From the NCBI GenBank assembly GCA_023425455.1, contig JAFACP010000167.1:1-21700 (forward strand): a stretch of DNA of 21,700 bases, written 5' to 3'. A model generated the notes under the pieces. The model did no database searches and was not told the DNA's origin. It saw only the letters and a list, made by a program, of their open reading frames with translations. A program made the position numbers and the translations under genes. Below, in pieces: positions 1 to 7,360 of the stretch. This DNA is from Pseudomonadota bacterium. GTDB lineage: Bacteria; Pseudomonadota; Gammaproteobacteria; Enterobacterales; Enterobacteriaceae. Numbering within the stretch: position 1 is the first letter of the stretch; the number at the start of each line of letters is the position of its first letter.

Positions 1-1
1 C

Positions 2-1141
2 GACATGCCGAAAAAGGCGAAGCACGGCCGCCTCGATGATGACGCTCTGGCCTTCGCCATCTATACCGCCGACGGAAAAATGGTGCTTAACGACGGCGAA
101 AACGGTCGTGATATTGCCTATCACTATCGCCGTGACGGCTTTGAGAACGGGCAATTAAAGGATGATGACGATGCCTGGCGTTTTTTGTGGCTCACCGCGC
201 CTGACGGCAAGTACCGGGTGGTGGTCGGCCAGGAGTGGGAATACCGCCAGGAGATGGCGCTGGAGGTGGTCAGCTCTCAGCTGACGCCGTGGCTGATTGC
301 GCTGCCGGTCATGCTGCTGTTGCTCATTATCCTCTTACACCAGCAGCTGCAGCCGCTGCAAAAGCTGGCGCAGACGCTGCGCGCGCGCGCGCCGGATGCC
401 ACCGACACGCTCCCGACCGCGGGCCTGCCTGGCGAAGTGCGTCCGCTGCTTGATGCGCTTAACCACCTGTTTTCCCGAACCCGGCAGATGATGTCCCGCG
501 AACGCCGCTTCACCGCCGACGCCGCCCACGAGCTGCGCAGCCCGCTCGCCGCCCTGAAGGTACAGACCGACGTCATCGCCCTGTCGTTGGACGATCCGCA
601 GGCGCAGGCCAACGCCCTGACGCAGCTGCACGCGGGTATCGACCGGGCATCCCGGCTGGTGGATCAACTCCTGACGCTATCGCGTCTCGATTCGCTGGAC
701 ACGCTGGAGGATACTGAACCGCTTACGGTTGCGGATTTACTGCAATCTGCGGTGATGGATATCTACCACCCCGCCCGTCAGGCCGGGATTGACGTCCGGC
801 TGAAGGTCAATGCCCCTCAGACCGTGCTCTCCGGTCAACGCCTGCTGCTCGGCCTGCTGGTGCGCAATCTGCTCGACAACGCCGTACGCTATAGCCCCGC
901 GGGCAGCACGGTTGATGTCACCCTGGATGCCCGTCGTTTTTGCGTACGCGATAACGGGCCCGGGATCGCCCCGGCGACGCTGGCCCGTATCGGCGAACGT
1001 TTTTATCGCCCGCCGGGGCAGAGCCAGACCGGCAGCGGGCTGGGCATCTCCATCGTCAGGCGCATCGCCGCGCTGCACCGCCTGACGGTATCGTTGCGTA
1101 ATGCGCCACACGGCGGTCTTGAGGTGGAGATCGGCTGGTAG
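2..1141 (+). CDS. qseC: Sensor histidine kinase QseC, 3' part (5' end outside window)
   Basis: Inner-membrane sensor kinase of the QseBC two-component system, which autophosphorylates on His and passes the phosphate to QseB. The frame is open to the left edge; about 379 codons are present against roughly 449 in E. coli, so the first transmembrane helix and part of the periplasmic domain lie outside. Counting from the Met at position 5: the rest of the periplasmic sensor (to about 93, with the family-typical VVGQEWEYR), second transmembrane helix 95-112, HAMP-like linker, H-box with phospho-acceptor His175 in AAHELRSP, N-box LLVRNLLDNAVRYSP (284-298), and ATP-lid motifs DNGPG (316-320) and GSGLG (343-347). 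All catalytic boxes are intact. Assignment rests on recalled similarity to E. coli QseC and on mdaB-ygiN following. In E. coli ygiZ lies between qseC and mdaB; it is absent here. Confidence 0.93.
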   Translation, partial: DMPKKAKHGRLDDDALAFAIYTADGKMVLNDGENGRDIAYHYRRDGFENGQLKDDDDAWRFLWLTAPDGKYRVVVGQEWEYRQEMALEVVSSQLTPWLIALPVMLLLLIILLHQQLQPLQKLAQTLRARAPDATDTLPTAGLPGEVRPLLDALNHLFSRTRQMMSRERRFTADAAHELRSPLAALKVQTDVIALSLDDPQAQANALTQLHAGIDRASRLVDQLLTLSRLDSLDTLEDTEPLTVADLLQSAVMDIYHPARQAGIDVRLKVNAPQTVLSGQRLLLGLLVRNLLDNAVRYSPAGSTVDVTLDARRFCVRDNGPGIAPATLARIGERFYRPPGQSQTGSGLGISIVRRIAALHRLTVSLRNAPHGGLEVEIGW

Positions 1142-1168
1142 CGGATTATTGCTTCTCAGGCAAAAGAC

Positions 1169-1214
1169 TTTGCACATTTTGCTCATTTTACCGTGGCGCT
1201 CACGCGCGTAGAAT
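1169..1214 (+). promoter_or_regulatory. Candidate mdaB promoter with weak marbox-like site
   Basis: A -35-like TTTACC (1187-1192) and -10-like TAGAAT (1209-1214) are separated by 16 bp, 33 bp upstream of the mdaB start. Immediately upstream, 1169-1187 is a partial match to the MarA/SoxS/Rob consensus AYnGCACnnWnnRYYAAAY, with an intact GCAC core. The match is well short of that at tolC, so the regulatory reading is tentative. Confidence 0.35.
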
Positions 1215-1246
1215 CACGGCCAGACTCTCATCTTCGAGGACCCATA

Positions 1247-1828
1247 ATGAGCAACATTCTGATTATCAACGGCGCAAAAGCGTTCGCACACTCTAAAGGC
1301 CAGCTGAATGACACCCTGACCGAGGTCGCGGACGGTTTCCTGCGCGACGCCGGGCATGATGTTAAGGTCGTGCGGGCAGACGGCGAGTACGACGTCCGCC
1401 AGCAGGTTCAGCACTTCCTGTGGGCAGATACGGTGATCTGGCAGATGCCAGGCTGGTGGATGGGCGCGCCGTGGACCGTGAAAAAATACATGGATGACGT
1501 GTTCACCGAAGGGCACGGCTCGCTGTATGCCAGCGACGGCCGCACCCGCTCAGACGCCAGCAAAAAATATGGCTCCGGCGGCCTGATTCAGGGCAAAAAA
1601 TATATGCTGTCGCTCACCTGGAATGCGCCGCTGGAAGCGTTCACCGACAGCGATCAGTTCTTTGAAGGCGCAGGCGTCGACGGCGCATACCTGCCCTTCC
1701 ATAAGGCCAACCAGTTCCTCGGCATGACGCCGCTGCCGACCTTTATCGTTAACGACGTGATTAAAATGCCGGATGTCCCGCGCTATATCGCAGAATATCG
1801 CAAGCATCTTGCGGAAATTTTTGCTTAA
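1247..1828 (+). CDS. mdaB: NADPH:quinone oxidoreductase MdaB
   Basis: Cytoplasmic FAD-dependent NADPH:quinone reductase of the flavodoxin-like fold, which reduces quinones by two electrons and so limits redox cycling. The start at 1247 gives 193 aa, the E. coli MdaB length, and begins MSNILIINGAKAF. It is preceded by GAGGA (1236-1240). The open frame reaches back to a GTG at 1193, but that extension does not belong to the family. The stretch QMPGWWMGAPWTVKKYMDD (66-84) is a family hallmark. ygiN follows after 32 bp on the same strand, so the two are probably co-transcribed, and their products act on the same quinone/quinol pool. No anomaly seen. Confidence 0.95.
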   Translation: MSNILIINGAKAFAHSKGQLNDTLTEVADGFLRDAGHDVKVVRADGEYDVRQQVQHFLWADTVIWQMPGWWMGAPWTVKKYMDDVFTEGHGSLYASDGRTRSDASKKYGSGGLIQGKKYMLSLTWNAPLEAFTDSDQFFEGAGVDGAYLPFHKANQFLGMTPLPTFIVNDVIKMPDVPRYIAEYRKHLAEIFA

Positions 1829-1860
1829 CTGGTAGCCTGGAATTAAAGGAGTAGTTAACC

Positions 1861-2181
1861 ATGCTTACTGTTATCGCAGAAATTCGTACTCGTCCAGGTC
1901 AACATCACCGCCAGGCGGTGCTGGATCAGTTCACGAAGATTATCCCAACCGTACTGAAAGAAGAGGGTTGCCACGGCTATGCGCCGATGGTGGACGCCGC
2001 GACCAGCGCCAGTTTCCAGGCGACCGCGCCAGACTCGATCATCATGGTTGAGCAATGGGAAACCGTGGCCCACCTCGAAGCGCACCTGCAGACTGCACAT
2101 ATGAAAGCATGGGGCGAGGCAGTAAAAGCGGATGTTCTGGAGACCCACATCCGCATTCTGGAAAACGGGGTGCAGGGCTGA
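1861..2181 (+). CDS. ygiN: Quinol monooxygenase YgiN
   Basis: Small cytoplasmic protein of the antibiotic biosynthesis monooxygenase (ABM, dimeric ferredoxin-like) family. In E. coli it oxidises menadiol to menadione and is thought to form a quinone cycle with MdaB. The protein is 106 aa and starts MLTVIAEIRTRPGQHHRQAV, nearly identical to the E. coli N-terminus as recalled; E. coli YgiN is 104 aa and the C-terminal few residues differ. The ribosome binding site AAAGGAG (1845-1851) is strong and well spaced. It is the last gene of the mdaB-ygiN unit and is followed by a REP-like palindrome and a terminator. Confidence 0.95.
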   Translation: MLTVIAEIRTRPGQHHRQAVLDQFTKIIPTVLKEEGCHGYAPMVDAATSASFQATAPDSIIMVEQWETVAHLEAHLQTAHMKAWGEAVKADVLETHIRILENGVQG

Positions 2182-2188
2182 GGTTTTA

Positions 2189-2214
2189 GCCGGGTGGCAC
2201 TGCGTTTACCCGGC
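2189..2214. repeat. REP-like palindrome
   Basis: GCCGGGT (2189-2195) and ACCCGGC (2208-2214) form a 7-bp inverted repeat around a 12-nt loop. The form GCCGGGTGGC...TTACCCGGCC resembles the REP/BIME palindromes scattered through Enterobacter and Klebsiella intergenic regions. It lies directly after the ygiN stop and has no T-tract, so it is better read as a REP element than as a terminator. Confidence 0.55.
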
Positions 2215-2231
2215 CCGTGAACCTGAACCGC

Positions 2232-2268
2232 AGGCCCGGTGCGCGTCAACGCCACCGGGCCTTGTTTT
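2232..2268 (+). terminator. Rho-independent terminator of mdaB-ygiN
   Basis: AGGCCCGGTG (2232-2241) pairs perfectly with CACCGGGCCT (2253-2262). The loop can form a further GCG/CGC pairing (2243-2245 with 2250-2252). The hairpin is followed by TTGTTTTAT. The long GC stem and U-rich tail make this a strong intrinsic terminator for the mdaB-ygiN transcript. Confidence 0.8.
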
Positions 2269-2280
2269 ATCCGGCTACCA

Positions 2281-2613
2281 GTACAGTTTCCAGCTCTGCG
2301 TAAAACGCGTCAGCGCCTCGATGCGCTGGCCGAAGCGCTGGGGAAATCACGCAGCTATGTCTCGCGAAAATTTCATGCCGAAACCGGCGAGAAGATCCAC
2401 GACTATCTCAATACCCTGAGGCTGAGAAAGGCCTGCGAGTGCCTGCTGCACTCGGATGCCAGCGTGCGCGAGATAGCCGCTAGGGTCGGGTTTTCCGACG
2501 TAACGTGGTTTATCAGCGCCTTTAAAAAAGGGATCGGAGAAACCCCGCTGCGCTACCGAAAAAACCGCGCCGCGCCGGCGGTCCGTTCAGGCGCTTTTTT
2601 TCCCCGGCTTTAA
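2281..2613 (+). pseudogene. AraC-family regulator remnant (C-terminal HTH domain only)
   Basis: The frame encodes most of an AraC/XylS double helix-turn-helix domain: first HTH around LDALAEALGKSRSYVSRKF, linker helix, and second HTH around VREIAARVGFSDVTWFISAF, ending in the typical ETPLRYRKN. An intact family member has about 250-300 residues, with a ligand or dimerisation domain before this; here that domain is missing. The only upstream start in frame is a GTG at 2239 inside the ygiN terminator stem, so no sensible translation start exists. I read it as a gene fragment left by deletion of the 5' part; the left boundary given is approximate. The frame overlaps the 3' end of the convergent rpiR-type gene. 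A short expressed DNA-binding protein is possible but unlikely. Confidence 0.7.
2559..2601. terminator. Overlapping bidirectional terminators between araC remnant and rpiR-type gene
   Basis: For the minus strand, ACCGC/GCGGT (2564-2568 with 2578-2582) encloses a GC-rich loop and is followed by six U residues (2559-2564 on the plus strand read as A). For the plus strand, GCGCC (2572-2576) pairs with GGCGC (2590-2594) and is followed by seven T residues (2595-2601). The region overlaps the final codons of both convergent frames. Stems are short but the tails are good. Confidence 0.5.
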
Positions 2614-3474
2614 GCCACGATGAAGTTCGTTGATCCGCTTCATTGATTTAATGGTGCGCTGCGGCTCGGTAGAGGCAACGGACAACACGATCATCTCCAG
2701 ACACAGCAGCACCGTGCCATGCAGCGGGATCTTCCCCTTTTCGCCACCGCGCGGCACATGGATCACCACGCTGGCGTCTTTGCTGAAGCGCGAGTCCAGC
2801 GCGTTGGTCAGCAAAATGGTCGGAATACCGAGCCGCTTTGCCTCGCGCAGGGTCGTCTGGCCCTCCCGGTGGGCCGATTTCTGCGCCATCATCAGCAGAA
2901 CGTCGCCACGCTGCAGCGCGATCAGCTGTTCAGCAAGCCCGATGCCCGTGTGGTTAAGCGCCGTGGCCGGCAGGCCGATGCGGCTGAACAGGCGAGCGGT
3001 ATACCCGGCGAGGATCCCCGACGCGCCAATGCCGAAAATCGCCACCTGTCGGGCCTCGGTCAGTAACGCCACCGCCTGGGCAAGCGCATAGCGGTTGCCC
3101 GGCTCAGACAGCACGTTGCAGGTGTGCTGATGCCCTTCCAGCACAAAATCGATGCTCGCGTTGACGTCACTGGTCAGCGAGCTCACCGTGCTGGACATCT
3201 TTTCGCTGGAGGTGACCACCGGACCAAACCACTGCTCCAGCGTCTGCTTCAGATCGCGCAGTCCGGCAAAGCCGAGCGCCTGAATGGCCCGCACCACGGT
3301 GGCGTCAGAGGTTTTCAGCGTCGAGGCAATCTCCATCGCCGTTTGCTCCATCACCGCCTCACGGTTGTCATTGATGTAGCGTGCGACCTGCAGCAGACGC
3401 GGCGACAGCTGCTGTCCGCGGGAGCGGAATCTGTCGCCGTAGACATCGACCCGCGCTTTGCCTTTTTCGATCAT
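2587..3474 (-). CDS. MurR/RpiR-family transcriptional regulator with SIS domain, in iron ABC operon
   Basis: Probable DNA-binding regulator of 295 aa. Residues 1-80 form the RpiR-type HTH domain (SPRLLQVARYINDNREAVME, then TSDATVVRAIQALGFAGLRDL), and about 128-265 an SIS (sugar isomerase) domain with the phosphate-loop motif FGIGASG (147-153). The second SIS loop, usually Ser/Thr-rich (xSxSGxT), reads MAQKSAHREG here, so the ligand may not be an ordinary sugar phosphate. The start at 3474 is set by a 4-bp ATGA overlap with the stop of the binding-protein gene; the open frame continues upstream but that part is only the shadow of that gene. It is the last gene of the importer operon and so probably regulates it, although RpiR proteins usually govern sugar or cell-wall genes. 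Family assignment is firm, the target is inferred. Confidence 0.88.
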   Translation of the reverse strand: MIEKGKARVDVYGDRFRSRGQQLSPRLLQVARYINDNREAVMEQTAMEIASTLKTSDATVVRAIQALGFAGLRDLKQTLEQWFGPVVTSSEKMSSTVSSLTSDVNASIDFVLEGHQHTCNVLSEPGNRYALAQAVALLTEARQVAIFGIGASGILAGYTARLFSRIGLPATALNHTGIGLAEQLIALQRGDVLLMMAQKSAHREGQTTLREAKRLGIPTILLTNALDSRFSKDASVVIHVPRGGEKGKIPLHGTVLLCLEMIVLSVASTEPQRTIKSMKRINELHRGLKPGKKSA

Positions 3475-4421
3475 GGCGTCGCTCCGGGCAGCGGGCGGCC
3501 GGCAATCTGCGACTGCACCTGCGCCGCCATCAGTCCCAGCGAGGCAAACGAGTTGGAGATGGCCTCTTCGCGGGAAATTAAGATGTAATGCCCGCTCCGG
3601 CAGGCCTTCAGGAACTGGCACCAGCCGGGCATCACCGCCTCCATGGCCGCCAGCTCATCCTCAGGCTTACCGCCGGTATCCCCGCGCCAGGTTGCAAAGA
3701 CAAAATCGGCGTCCAGCTCCGGCAGACGCTCGGCGCTGACGTCAATGCGTCCGCCGTCCGGGATACGTTCGATCAGCGGCGGGAAGCTGAACCCCGCGTC
3801 GCGCAGCACGCGCCCCAGCGAGTGGTAGCTGTGCATGGCGTTAATTTTGCCCTGACTGGCCTGAATCACCGACACGCTGATATTGCGGGTATCGATGGTC
3901 GCTTTCAGCGCCCGGATCTGCTCCTGATAACGGCGCTCAAGGATCGTCAGCCGCGCCTGAGTTCCGGTCAGCTGCGCCAGCTTGCGGTAGATGGTCGGCG
4001 CGCCGCCGTCGAGGTGATCGATACTCACCGTCGGGGCAATTTTCTCCAGCTGCGCTACCGGCGTATGCCGCGTCGGCTCGGTGATGATCAGGTCCGGCTT
4101 CACGGCGGCAATCGCTTCAATATCGATATCCGCAGTGCCGATAAACCGGATGTCGGCGTTGTCAAAATCGACGCCGGTTAACAACCCGCTGGCGCGCAGA
4201 AAGTGGCTGCCGTCGGGACGCGTCCGGCCGTGACTGGCGACCGGCGGTACGCCAAGCTCAATCAGCGGGATAGTAATGTCGAGATCGTGCAACGACACAA
4301 TCCGCTGCGGATGACGCGGCACAACCACCCTGCGTCCCAAATCGTCGGTAAATATCTGCGTCGGCTCTGCCGCCTGAACGGCAACCCCCACCAGCAGCAG
4401 GATCGAAAAAAGTAAGCGCAT
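3471..4421 (-). CDS. Periplasmic iron-siderophore binding protein (FecB/FepB type)
   Basis: Substrate-binding protein of a ferric-siderophore ABC importer, 316 aa. An N-terminal signal peptide (Met-Arg, then the hydrophobic LLFSILLLVGVAV) is probably cleaved after VQA at about residue 17. There is no lipobox Cys, so the product should be soluble in the periplasm, as usual in Gram-negatives. The mature part is a class III periplasmic-binding-protein domain: DDLGRRVVVPRHPQRIVSL, then GTADIDIEAIAAVKPDLIIT, the usual family signature for the first lobe, and a C-terminal lobe to about 300. The ribosome binding site GGGGAG lies 4 nt before the start. The gene follows the permease after 11 bp and overlaps the rpiR-type gene by 4 bp. 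The siderophore cannot be deduced. Confidence 0.9.
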   Translation of the reverse strand: MRLLFSILLLVGVAVQAAEPTQIFTDDLGRRVVVPRHPQRIVSLHDLDITIPLIELGVPPVASHGRTRPDGSHFLRASGLLTGVDFDNADIRFIGTADIDIEAIAAVKPDLIITEPTRHTPVAQLEKIAPTVSIDHLDGGAPTIYRKLAQLTGTQARLTILERRYQEQIRALKATIDTRNISVSVIQASQGKINAMHSYHSLGRVLRDAGFSFPPLIERIPDGGRIDVSAERLPELDADFVFATWRGDTGGKPEDELAAMEAVMPGWCQFLKACRSGHYILISREEAISNSFASLGLMAAQVQSQIAGRPLPGATP

Positions 4422-4432
4422 CTGACTCCCCG

Positions 4433-5485
4433 TTAAAATTTGTCCCGTCGCTGCCAGAGCAGCAGCAGGAAAAAGGGCCCACCAATCAAAGAAATGACAA
4501 TCCCCGCGGGCAGCTGCAGCGGCAAAAACGCCAGCCGCCCGACGTTATCGGCCAGCAGCACCAGCAACGCGCCGAGCACCGCACTTCCCGTCAGCAGCGC
4601 CACCTGGCCACCGCGCATCAGCAGGCGCGCCATATGCGGGGCAATAAGCCCCACAAAGCCGATACTGCCCACGCAGGAGACGCTGGCCGCCGTCAGCACC
4701 ACCGGGGCGAGTACCCGCAGCAGCGCCAGACGCGAGGTGCGCACGCCAAGCCCGGTCGCGGCCTGGTTGCCAAGCAGCGCCACGTCCGCGGCGCGGGCGG
4801 TGAACAGCAGCAGAACCGTCGCCGGAACGGCCCAGCCTGCGGCAATGCCCACCAGCGTCCAGTTCGCGGCGTGTAAGCTTCCCGCCAGCCACAGCATCGC
4901 GGTCTGTACGTCGCGCACGTCGGCGGTCGTCATAAACACCCCCATCGCCGCAGCAAAAGCCCAGGAGACGCCGATGCCGGTCAGGATAAAGCGCGGACGC
5001 GAAATGTCGCGCGCCAGCGCGACCACCAGCAGTGCGGTTAACACCCCACCCGCCATCCCGACCACCGGTCGCCAGAACAGACTCAGCGCCGGAAACTGAA
5101 AAATCAGCAGCAGCACGGCCGCGCTGCAGCCCTCTTTCACGCCAATAAGACCAGGATCGGCCAGCCCGTTGCGGGTAACAGACTGCATCGCTGCCCCCGC
5201 CATACCGAGCATCGCGCCGCACAACAGCGCCATCACCAGCCGTGGTAAACGGATATCCATCACGATATAGCGCGCGTCTTCAGCAAGGCCTGCCGGGCTC
5301 ACCAGCGCCTGAGCGACGGCGGAAGCGGAGAGAGCAAGCGAGCCGTGGGTCAGGCCGAAAGCCAGCGCGAACAGCACCGCCAGCAGAAGCAGCGCCAGCC
5401 AGGCCAGCGTCGCTGGACGCATCAGCGCCGAACAGCCGCCGACGCGTACGGATCGAAGTCCGGCACGCCGGGCGAGGCGGCTCAT
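4433..5485 (-). CDS. Iron-siderophore ABC transporter permease, FecCD family (second permease)
   Basis: Inner-membrane permease of the FecCD/BtuC family, 350 aa, with about nine or ten hydrophobic helices. Family signatures seen are DIRLPRLVMALLCGAMLGMAGA, QSVTRNGLADPGLIGV and the coupling-region GSIGFVGLIAPHMARLL. The usual length is about 330 aa; the excess is a basic N-terminal tail before the first helix. Met22 (start at 5422) is an alternative beginning directly at the first membrane segment, but the ATGA overlap (5482-5485) with the preceding permease gene favours the longer start. It should form a heterodimer with the upstream permease and carry the ferric siderophore into the cytoplasm, powered by the ATPase encoded first in the operon. 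Confidence 0.92.
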   Translation of the reverse strand: MSRLARRAGLRSVRVGGCSALMRPATLAWLALLLLAVLFALAFGLTHGSLALSASAVAQALVSPAGLAEDARYIVMDIRLPRLVMALLCGAMLGMAGAAMQSVTRNGLADPGLIGVKEGCSAAVLLLIFQFPALSLFWRPVVGMAGGVLTALLVVALARDISRPRFILTGIGVSWAFAAAMGVFMTTADVRDVQTAMLWLAGSLHAANWTLVGIAAGWAVPATVLLLFTARAADVALLGNQAATGLGVRTSRLALLRVLAPVVLTAASVSCVGSIGFVGLIAPHMARLLMRGGQVALLTGSAVLGALLVLLADNVGRLAFLPLQLPAGIVISLIGGPFFLLLLWQRRDKF

Positions 5486-6465
5486 TTAAACACCTTCGCG
5501 GCCAGAAAGATAAAGACCGGCGCGCCACAGAGCGCGGTCATGACCCCCGTTGCCAGCTCGTACGGGGTAAACAGGGTGCGGGCGGCGAGGTCCGCCAGCA
5601 ACAGCAGCAGTGCACCACAGAGCGCGGACAGCGGCACCAGCACGCGGATATCGACCGACACCACCCGGCGGATCAGCTGCGGCACCACCAGGCCGATAAA
5701 CCCCACAGGACCGGCAAGCGAGACCGCCGCACCGCAGAGCAGGGCAATCGCCAGCAGCGCGAGCAGGCGCGTGTTGAGCAGCGAGACGCCAAGCCCCTGC
5801 GCCATGCGATCGCCCAGCGCCAGCATATTCAGTGAGGGGGAGAGCCACAGCGCCAGCGCAAAACCGATGGCGGCCACCGCGGCTGCCGCGTGCAGGGTTT
5901 GGGCGCTGATCCCCGCCAGATCGCCCGCCAGCCAGGTACGCATCGCCAGCAGCGTCTGCTCGTCCAGAATCAACACCGCCGCGGTGACGGAAGAGGCAAA
6001 GGCGGACATTGCCACGCCGCACAGCGTGACTTTCATCGGGGTGAGCCCTGAGCGTCCGGCGGAAGAGAACATAAGCACCAGCAGAAACAGCGCGGCGGCG
6101 CCGAATGCGGCAATCAGCGGACGGCCAACGGGCAGCGCCAGCCCGGCGGCGCTGGTAAGCACCACCGCGAGCGCCGCACCGGCATTTAGCCCCAGAATAT
6201 GCGGCTCACCGAGCGGGTTACGGATCACGGATTGCAGTAAAACGCCCGCAACCGCCAGCGCAGCCCCGGTGAGCAGGGCCGCCTCAAGGCGTAACAGCCG
6301 CAGCTTAACGACGATGTTATGGTCAAAATTGCGCGGGTCAAAATGGAGGAGCGCCTGTGCCACGGTGTGCGGCGCAATCACCCGCGCGCCGAAGCCGAGG
6401 TGCGCAATCGCGCCTCCCGCCAGCAGCAGCACCAGGAGCAAACATGCCACGGACGTGCGCATCAT
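5482..6465 (-). CDS. Iron-siderophore ABC transporter permease, FecCD family (first permease)
   Basis: Inner-membrane permease of the FecCD/BtuC family, 327 aa, the usual family length. The signatures LRLLRLEAALLTGAALAVAG, QSVIRNPLGEPHILGLNAGA and AGPVGFIGLVVPQLIRR are present, along with about nine or ten hydrophobic helices. It overlaps the ATPase gene by 4 bp (ATGA at 6462-6465) and the second permease gene by 4 bp, a pattern typical of translational coupling and fixed subunit ratios. A second ATG directly follows the first, so the start could be one codon later. The two permeases are clearly different, so the pore is heterodimeric, as in FecCD or FepDG. Confidence 0.92.
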   Translation of the reverse strand: MMRTSVACLLLVLLLAGGAIAHLGFGARVIAPHTVAQALLHFDPRNFDHNIVVKLRLLRLEAALLTGAALAVAGVLLQSVIRNPLGEPHILGLNAGAALAVVLTSAAGLALPVGRPLIAAFGAAALFLLVLMFSSAGRSGLTPMKVTLCGVAMSAFASSVTAAVLILDEQTLLAMRTWLAGDLAGISAQTLHAAAAVAAIGFALALWLSPSLNMLALGDRMAQGLGVSLLNTRLLALLAIALLCGAAVSLAGPVGFIGLVVPQLIRRVVSVDIRVLVPLSALCGALLLLLADLAARTLFTPYELATGVMTALCGAPVFIFLAAKVFK

Positions 6466-7271
6466 GCCGTTTTGGCCGGCCGTAACGGCATAAAGAACGG
6501 CTTGCCGGTCAGCGGGTTGATCGACATATGCACCTCAACGTCGAAAACCGTTTTGATAAGCTCCGGCGTACAGCGGTCACCTTCGTGAAGCACACGCTCC
6601 ACGTTACCCTGGCGTAAAAAAACCAGCGTGTCGCCGTAGTCCACGGCGAAGTTAAGATCGTGCAGAACCACCACCACCGTCCGGCCGTGATGACGGGTAA
6701 GCGTGTGCAGCAGCTCGAGGATCTCCACCTGATAGCGCAGATCGAGATAGGTCGTGGGTTCATCCAGCAGGATATAGGGCGTTTGCTGCGCCAGCACCAT
6801 CGCAATCCAGCAGCGCTGGCGCTGGCCACCGGAGAGGCTTTCAACCGGCAGGTGAGCAAACGCCGTGGTAGCGGTTAAACGTAATGCTTCGTCGACCGCC
6901 TGCTCGTCCTCTTCCGTCCACTGACGCATAAAGTTCTGCCACGGAAAGCGCCCGCGCGCGACCAGCTCAAACACGGTAAGCCCTTCGGGCAACAGCGGAG
7001 ACTGCGGCAGGATCCCAAGCTGACGGGCAACCGCCTTCGTCGGCTGTTCGTGAATGGCCTTGCCGTCGAGCAGCACGCTGCCGCCGGGCGGATGCAGCAG
7101 GCGTGCGAGCGTACTGAGCAGAGTGGATTTTCCGCAGCCGTTCGCCCCAACCAGAACCGTCATTTTCTGCCGGGGGATAGTCAGAGAGATATCATCGATG
7201 ATGATGTTTTTAGGGTAGCCAGCAGAGAGATTTTGCAGAACCATCCCCTGCTGATGCCTGTTATGAGCCAC
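6462..7271 (-). CDS. Iron-siderophore ABC transporter ATPase (FecE/FepC type)
   Basis: ATP-binding subunit of the importer, acting on the cytoplasmic face. Numbered from the GTG at 7271 (269 aa): Walker A GANGCGKST (42-50), Q-loop LPQ (88-90), ABC signature LSGGQ (146-150), Walker B YILLDE (166-171), D-loop and switch His204 in LHDLN. All are intact. PEGLTVFELVARGRFPW and LDEPTTYLDL are typical of iron-chelate ATPases. The start is uncertain: the GTG lacks a clear ribosome binding site, while ATG at 7244 gives 260 aa matching FecE better, but its AGGGG abuts the start codon. It is the first gene of the five-gene minus-strand operon and is transcribed from the control region shared with the receptor gene. 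Confidence 0.92.
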   Translation of the reverse strand: MAHNRHQQGMVLQNLSAGYPKNIIIDDISLTIPRQKMTVLVGANGCGKSTLLSTLARLLHPPGGSVLLDGKAIHEQPTKAVARQLGILPQSPLLPEGLTVFELVARGRFPWQNFMRQWTEEDEQAVDEALRLTATTAFAHLPVESLSGGQRQRCWIAMVLAQQTPYILLDEPTTYLDLRYQVEILELLHTLTRHHGRTVVVVLHDLNFAVDYGDTLVFLRQGNVERVLHEGDRCTPELIKTVFDVEVHMSINPLTGKPFFMPLRPAKTA

Positions 7272-7304
7272 GTGAACGCCAACTTAATAAAATGACAAAT
7301 AAAT

Positions 7305-7323
7305 AAAAATAAAACTCATTCTC
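7305..7323 (-). promoter_or_regulatory. Fur-box-like site, importer side
   Basis: Read on the minus strand, GAGAATGAGTTTTATTTTT matches the 19-bp Fur consensus GATAATGATAATCATTATC at 12 positions, with the left part GAnAATGA well conserved. It lies 34 bp upstream of the GTG start of the ATPase gene, downstream of the candidate -35 TTGACT. Iron-replete repression by Fur is the expected role. Confidence 0.5.
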
Positions 7324-7348
7324 TTTTGAGAAGTTTGCCGCCGCGCTC

Positions 7349-7360
7349 TGTAGTAGTCAA
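7349..7360 (-). promoter_or_regulatory. Candidate operator/-35 motif, importer side (TTGACTACTACA on minus strand)
   Basis: On the minus strand this reads TTGACTACTACA. Its first six bases match the sigma70 -35 consensus at 5 of 6 positions. The same 12-mer with one difference occurs at 7511-7522, facing the receptor gene. The associated -10 on this side is weak (CAAACT at 17-bp spacing). It may be a binding site shared by both promoters, possibly for the RpiR-type regulator; that is inference. Confidence 0.35.

Noticed and set aside
1193..1246. N-terminal extension of MdaB from a GTG at 1193
   Set aside because: The extension crosses the putative promoter, and the ATG at 1247 gives the exact family length with a ribosome binding site.
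3588..4181. 197-codon plus-strand open frame antisense to the binding-protein gene
   Set aside because: Shadow of a well-supported gene; no family resemblance.
4440..5099. 219-codon plus-strand open frame antisense to the second permease
   Set aside because: Composition is typical of an antisense shadow; no domain and no start signal.
5345..6493. 382-codon open frame on the plus strand, antisense to both permease genes
   Set aside because: It mirrors GC-rich permease codons, has a low-complexity Ser/Ala/Arg composition, no ribosome binding site and no recognisable domain. The minus-strand genes have clear family signatures and coupled starts.
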